This document shows, piece after piece, positions 5,784 to 7,421 of a DNA stretch of 7,421 nt. The translations under genes were made by a program, and so were the position numbers. Source of the stretch: Burkholderiaceae bacterium (GTDB lineage: Bacteria > Pseudomonadota > Gammaproteobacteria > Burkholderiales > Burkholderiaceae_C); contig JAGOBT010000149.1 in the NCBI GenBank assembly GCA_017999135.1, positions 1-7,421 on the forward strand, given 5' to 3'. Each line of letters begins with the position of its first letter. Within the stretch, counting starts at the first letter, position 1. Under the pieces are notes generated by a model. That model was not told the DNA's origin and made no database searches. It saw only the letters and a program-made list of their open reading frames with translations.

Positions 5784-6845
5784 ATGCACATCGGCATCCT
5801 CACCGGCGGCGGCGACTGCCCGGGCCTGAACGCGGTGATCCGCGCCGTCACGCTGGCGCTGGTGCATGAGTGTGGCGCCCGGGTCACCGGCATCCGCCGC
5901 GGCTTCCTGGGCCTGCTGACCAACGAGGTGCTGCCGCTGGACGTGGCTGCGGTGGCCGGCATCCTGGCGCAGGGCGGCACCATCCTGGGTACGCACAACC
6001 GCTGCGACCCGTTCCACTACTTCGGCGCGGGTGGCGCCGATGTGTCCGACCAGGCGCTGGCCAATGCCGCGGCGCTGGGGCTGGATGGCCTGGTGGTGAT
6101 CGGCGGCGACGGCACCATGGCCATCGCCCACCAGCTGCACCAGCGCGGGCTGCCGGTGGTGGGCGTGCCCAAGACCATCGACAACGACCTGTGCCACACC
6201 GACCGCAGCTTCGGCTTCGACAGCGCGGTGGCGGTGGTGGCCGAGGCGCTCGACCGGCTCGAGACCACCGCCCGCAGCCACGGCCGGGTGATGATCGCCG
6301 AGACCATGGGCCGCTATGCCGGCTGGATCGCGCTGGAAGGCGGCATGGCTGGCGCGGCCGACGTGATCCTGCTGCCCGAACTGCCGTGGACGCTGGAGGC
6401 GGTGGCTCAGCGCTGCCGCGAACGCGAAGCGCGCGAGGGCTACACGCTGATCTGCATCGCCGAAGGTGCCCATGCCGCCGGCGCGGGCCTGAGCGTGGCC
6501 CAGACCATCGCCGACAGCCCCGACCCGCTGCGCCTGGGTGGCGTGGGCGCGCTGCTGGCGCACCAGTTGCAGCCAATGCTGCACAGCGAGGTGCGTGCCA
6601 CACTGCTGGGCCATGTGCAGCGCGGCGGCTCGCCGACGCCGTTTGACCGTGTGCTGGCCACCCGCTTCGGCTGGCATGCTGCCGAGCAGGTGCGCCAGGG
6701 CCACTGGGGCGGCATGGTGGTGCTGCAGGGCGACCGCCTGGGCCTGGTGCCGCTGGCCGACGTGGCCGGGCGCAACCGCCCGGTGCCGGCCGACAGCCCC
6801 ACGCTGGCCGCCGCCCGTGCACTGGGGGTGTGCCTGGGCGGCTGA
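5784..6845 (+). CDS. pfkA: 6-phosphofructokinase (PfkA family, mixed ATP/PPi signature)
   Basis: The enzyme phosphorylates fructose 6-phosphate to fructose 1,6-bisphosphate, the committed glycolytic step, in the cytoplasm. At 353 residues it is somewhat longer than the E. coli PfkA (320). Visible motifs: nucleotide-binding TGGGDCPGLNAVIR (7-20), GGDGT (107-111), PKTIDND (129-135) with catalytic Asp133, substrate-binding MGRYAGW near residue 174, and HVQRGGSPTPFDR near residue 275. Two positions report the phosphoryl donor. Gly110 equals E. coli Gly104, as in ATP enzymes (Asp in PPi enzymes). Lys130 equals E. coli Gly124, as in PPi enzymes. This pair is known from the mixed group III, where Gly usually means ATP, so ATP is my inference. 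E. coli Arg25, which binds the allosteric effector, aligns with Leu24, so ADP/PEP control may be absent. A G-run (5772-5777) 6 bases upstream serves as ribosome-binding site. The gene starts 2 bases after the peptidase stop. Confidence 0.94.
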   Translation: MHIGILTGGGDCPGLNAVIRAVTLALVHECGARVTGIRRGFLGLLTNEVLPLDVAAVAGILAQGGTILGTHNRCDPFHYFGAGGADVSDQALANAAALGLDGLVVIGGDGTMAIAHQLHQRGLPVVGVPKTIDNDLCHTDRSFGFDSAVAVVAEALDRLETTARSHGRVMIAETMGRYAGWIALEGGMAGAADVILLPELPWTLEAVAQRCREREAREGYTLICIAEGAHAAGAGLSVAQTIADSPDPLRLGGVGALLAHQLQPMLHSEVRATLLGHVQRGGSPTPFDRVLATRFGWHAAEQVRQGHWGGMVVLQGDRLGLVPLADVAGRNRPVPADSPTLAAARALGVCLGG

Positions 6846-7035
6846 CGGGCCTCAGCCCCCGGCGGGGCCATTGCCCGGAGCCTGCGCGCGCCACTTGGTT
6901 CCTCTGCACTTGCACCGATGCCAGCCGGCGCTTGCGGGCGTAGGCTGGTGGTGTCGTGGTGCGTTGACCCCGTGCTGTCGTGATGTGTCCGGCAGCGGCG
7001 TTGCAGCAACCCGCGGCGTTTGCGATGAGGAGCAT
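6846..7035. other. Non-coding stretch after the phosphofructokinase gene (long 3' UTR or small RNA region)
   Basis: No convincing gene is seen on either strand. A 21-codon frame from the ATG at 6918 has no ribosome-binding site, and longer minus-strand frames read as Arg/Pro/Ala-rich shadows. A hairpin forms from CCAGCC (6921-6926) and GGCTGG (6943-6948), extended by CACC (6913-6916) with GGTG (6950-6953). A short perfect palindrome GTTGCAGCAAC lies at 7000-7010. If the terminator at 7036 ends the operon, the transcript carries about 190 bases of structured 3' UTR; alternatively a small RNA ends there. A TTGACC at 6964-6969 resembles a -35 but lacks a good -10. Confidence 0.4.
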
Positions 7036-7073
7036 TGCCCCCGGCGTCTCGTGCACCGGGGGCACTTTTTTTT
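7036..7073 (+). terminator. Intrinsic terminator, plus strand
   Basis: TGCCCCCGG (7036-7044) pairs perfectly with CCGGGGGCA (7056-7064), giving a 9-base-pair stem with an 11-base loop. One base later come eight T's (7066-7073). This is a textbook Rho-independent terminator for plus-strand transcription, most likely the end of the dehydratase-peptidase-phosphofructokinase unit, though it lies 190 bases beyond the last stop codon. Confidence 0.88.
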
Positions 7074-7088
7074 GGGCGCGCCCGGTTG

Positions 7089-7123
7089 GAGCCGGCCAAA
7101 AAAAAGAGCCGGCAGAAGCCGGC
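7089..7123. repeat. Short AGCCGGC repeats around the terminator
   Basis: GAGCCGGC occurs at 7089-7096 and 7106-7113, and AGCCGGC again at 7117-7123. CCCGGTTG occurs at 7081-7088 and 7123-7130. Two copies of AGCCGGC form the minus-strand terminator stem. The third copy could make an alternative stem that would sequester the A/T-run instead of leaving it free. Confidence 0.45.
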
Positions 7124-7125
7124 CC
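7098..7125 (-). terminator. Intrinsic terminator, minus strand, for the PEP-CTERM gene
   Basis: Read on the minus strand, GCCGGC (7118-7123) pairs with GCCGGC (7108-7113) around a 4-base loop. A G-U pair and a further G-C pair extend the stem to 8. Eight T's follow (7105 down to 7098). It begins 24 bases past the stop codon of the PEP-CTERM gene and faces the plus-strand terminator, with 24 bases between the two T-runs. Confidence 0.87.
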
Positions 7126-7149
7126 GGTTGTGCTGAAGCCGCGCGGGTG

Positions 7150-7421
7150 TCAGGCAGTGGCAGAACCGCTTTGGCGGCGGCGGCGCGTGGTGGCCAGGCC
7201 GCAGCCGAGCAAGGCAAGGCCGGCCAGTGCGTACGAGCTGGGCTCGGGCACGGGCACGGTGGTGCAGTCCCCGGTGCCAATGGCAATGCAGGTTCCCTGG
7301 AAGGTGGCGTCCAGCGACTGGAAGCGACGGCCGACGACATTACGGTCGAAGTCAAGATCGGGGCCGAAATCCAGGAATAGCGCGCCGTCAGCCGCAGCGG
7401 TCCATGTGAAGGTCAGGAACG
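7150..7421 (-). CDS. PEP-CTERM sorting-domain protein, C-terminal part, 5' truncated
   Basis: The minus-strand frame is open from the window edge to the TGA at 7150-7152, giving 89 visible residues. The end is a complete PEP-CTERM signal: VPEP (visible residues 57-60), a hydrophobic segment SYALAGLALLGCGLA (62-76), then a basic cluster RRRR (79-82) and a short tail QSGSATA. In the known system this signal directs exported proteins to the inner-membrane exosortase (EpsH/XrtA type), which cuts near the PEP motif; such proteins often go with exopolysaccharide or biofilm matrix. The visible upstream part is rich in Thr, Phe, Asp and Gly, suggesting beta-strands, and has two cysteines 8 apart (44 and 52) that could form a disulfide after export. 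The N-terminus and any signal peptide lie beyond 7421. No exosortase is in the window. A strong terminator follows 24 bases downstream. The sorting signal is certain enough; the role of the main domain is unknown. Confidence 0.9.
   Translation of the reverse strand, partial: FLTFTWTAAADGALFLDFGPDLDFDRNVVGRRFQSLDATFQGTCIAIGTGDCTTVPVPEPSSYALAGLALLGCGLATTRRRRQSGSATA

Noticed and set aside
6855..6868. GCCCC/GGGGC hairpin just after the phosphofructokinase stop, considered as a terminator
   Set aside because: The stem is only 5 base pairs and no T-run follows; the strong terminator lies at 7036-7073.
6918..6983. Small 21-codon frame starting at the ATG at 6918
   Set aside because: There is no ribosome-binding site, no recognisable peptide features and no supporting context.
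6964..6992. TTGACC as a promoter for a small RNA
   Set aside because: No -10-like hexamer occurs at 16-18 bases; the expected position reads GTCCGG.
5697..7065. Long minus-strand open frames opposite the phosphofructokinase
   Set aside because: Their composition is shadow-like (Arg/Pro/Ala/His), with no domain signals, and the plus-strand gene is unambiguous.
1..7421. CRISPR, toxin-antitoxin, phage, integrase, defence system or transposon
   Set aside because: I saw no spaced repeats, no transposase or integrase motifs, no terminal inverted repeats and no small toxin-antitoxin pair. Gene content and base composition look uniform and chromosomal.

Overview
The window is compact, very GC-rich bacterial DNA with strong G/C preference at third codon positions. 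It most resembles a betaproteobacterium of the order Burkholderiales, perhaps the Rubrivivax/Leptothrix/Ideonella side. Three things point there: an orphan Bug/TctC-type solute-binding protein, a PEP-CTERM protein, and the general gene style. The order-level placement is inference from gene content, not a database match. I found no rRNA, tRNA, CRISPR array, insertion sequence or phage gene.

Layout, left to right. (1) 1-1048, plus: the C-terminal part of an S9 (prolyl-oligopeptidase-type) serine peptidase, cut by the window edge. (2) 1049-1220: a gap of about 170 bases with a strong hairpin just ahead of the next gene. (3) 1221-1631, plus: a small PRC-barrel protein. (4) 1654-2070, minus: a four-helix DUF2177 membrane protein, convergent with the PRC gene across a GC-rich hairpin. 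(5) 2151-3137, minus: a periplasmic Bug/TctC-family binding protein, transcribed toward the DUF2177 gene. (6) 3138-3265: a divergent promoter region. (7) 3266-4252, 4264-5781 and 5784-6845, all plus: a tightly packed three-gene unit of a PLP-dependent threonine/serine dehydratase, an S10 serine carboxypeptidase-like protein and a 6-phosphofructokinase. (8) 6846-7035: a non-coding stretch. (9) 7036-7125: two intrinsic terminators facing each other. (10) 7150-7421, minus: the C-terminus of a PEP-CTERM surface or exported protein, cut by the window edge and easy to miss because its start lies outside.

How the genes may work together: the dehydratase, S10 peptidase and phosphofructokinase have gaps of only 11 and 2 bases, so they are probably co-transcribed. 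Together they would join peptide trimming, amino-acid deamination to 2-oxo acids and a committed glycolytic step, but that functional link is inference. The phosphofructokinase is the most interesting enzyme. It has the Gly typical of ATP users at one diagnostic position, the Lys typical of pyrophosphate users at the other, and has lost an allosteric Arg. No clear novel multi-gene system was found; most of the window is ordinary chromosomal housekeeping or accessory metabolism.
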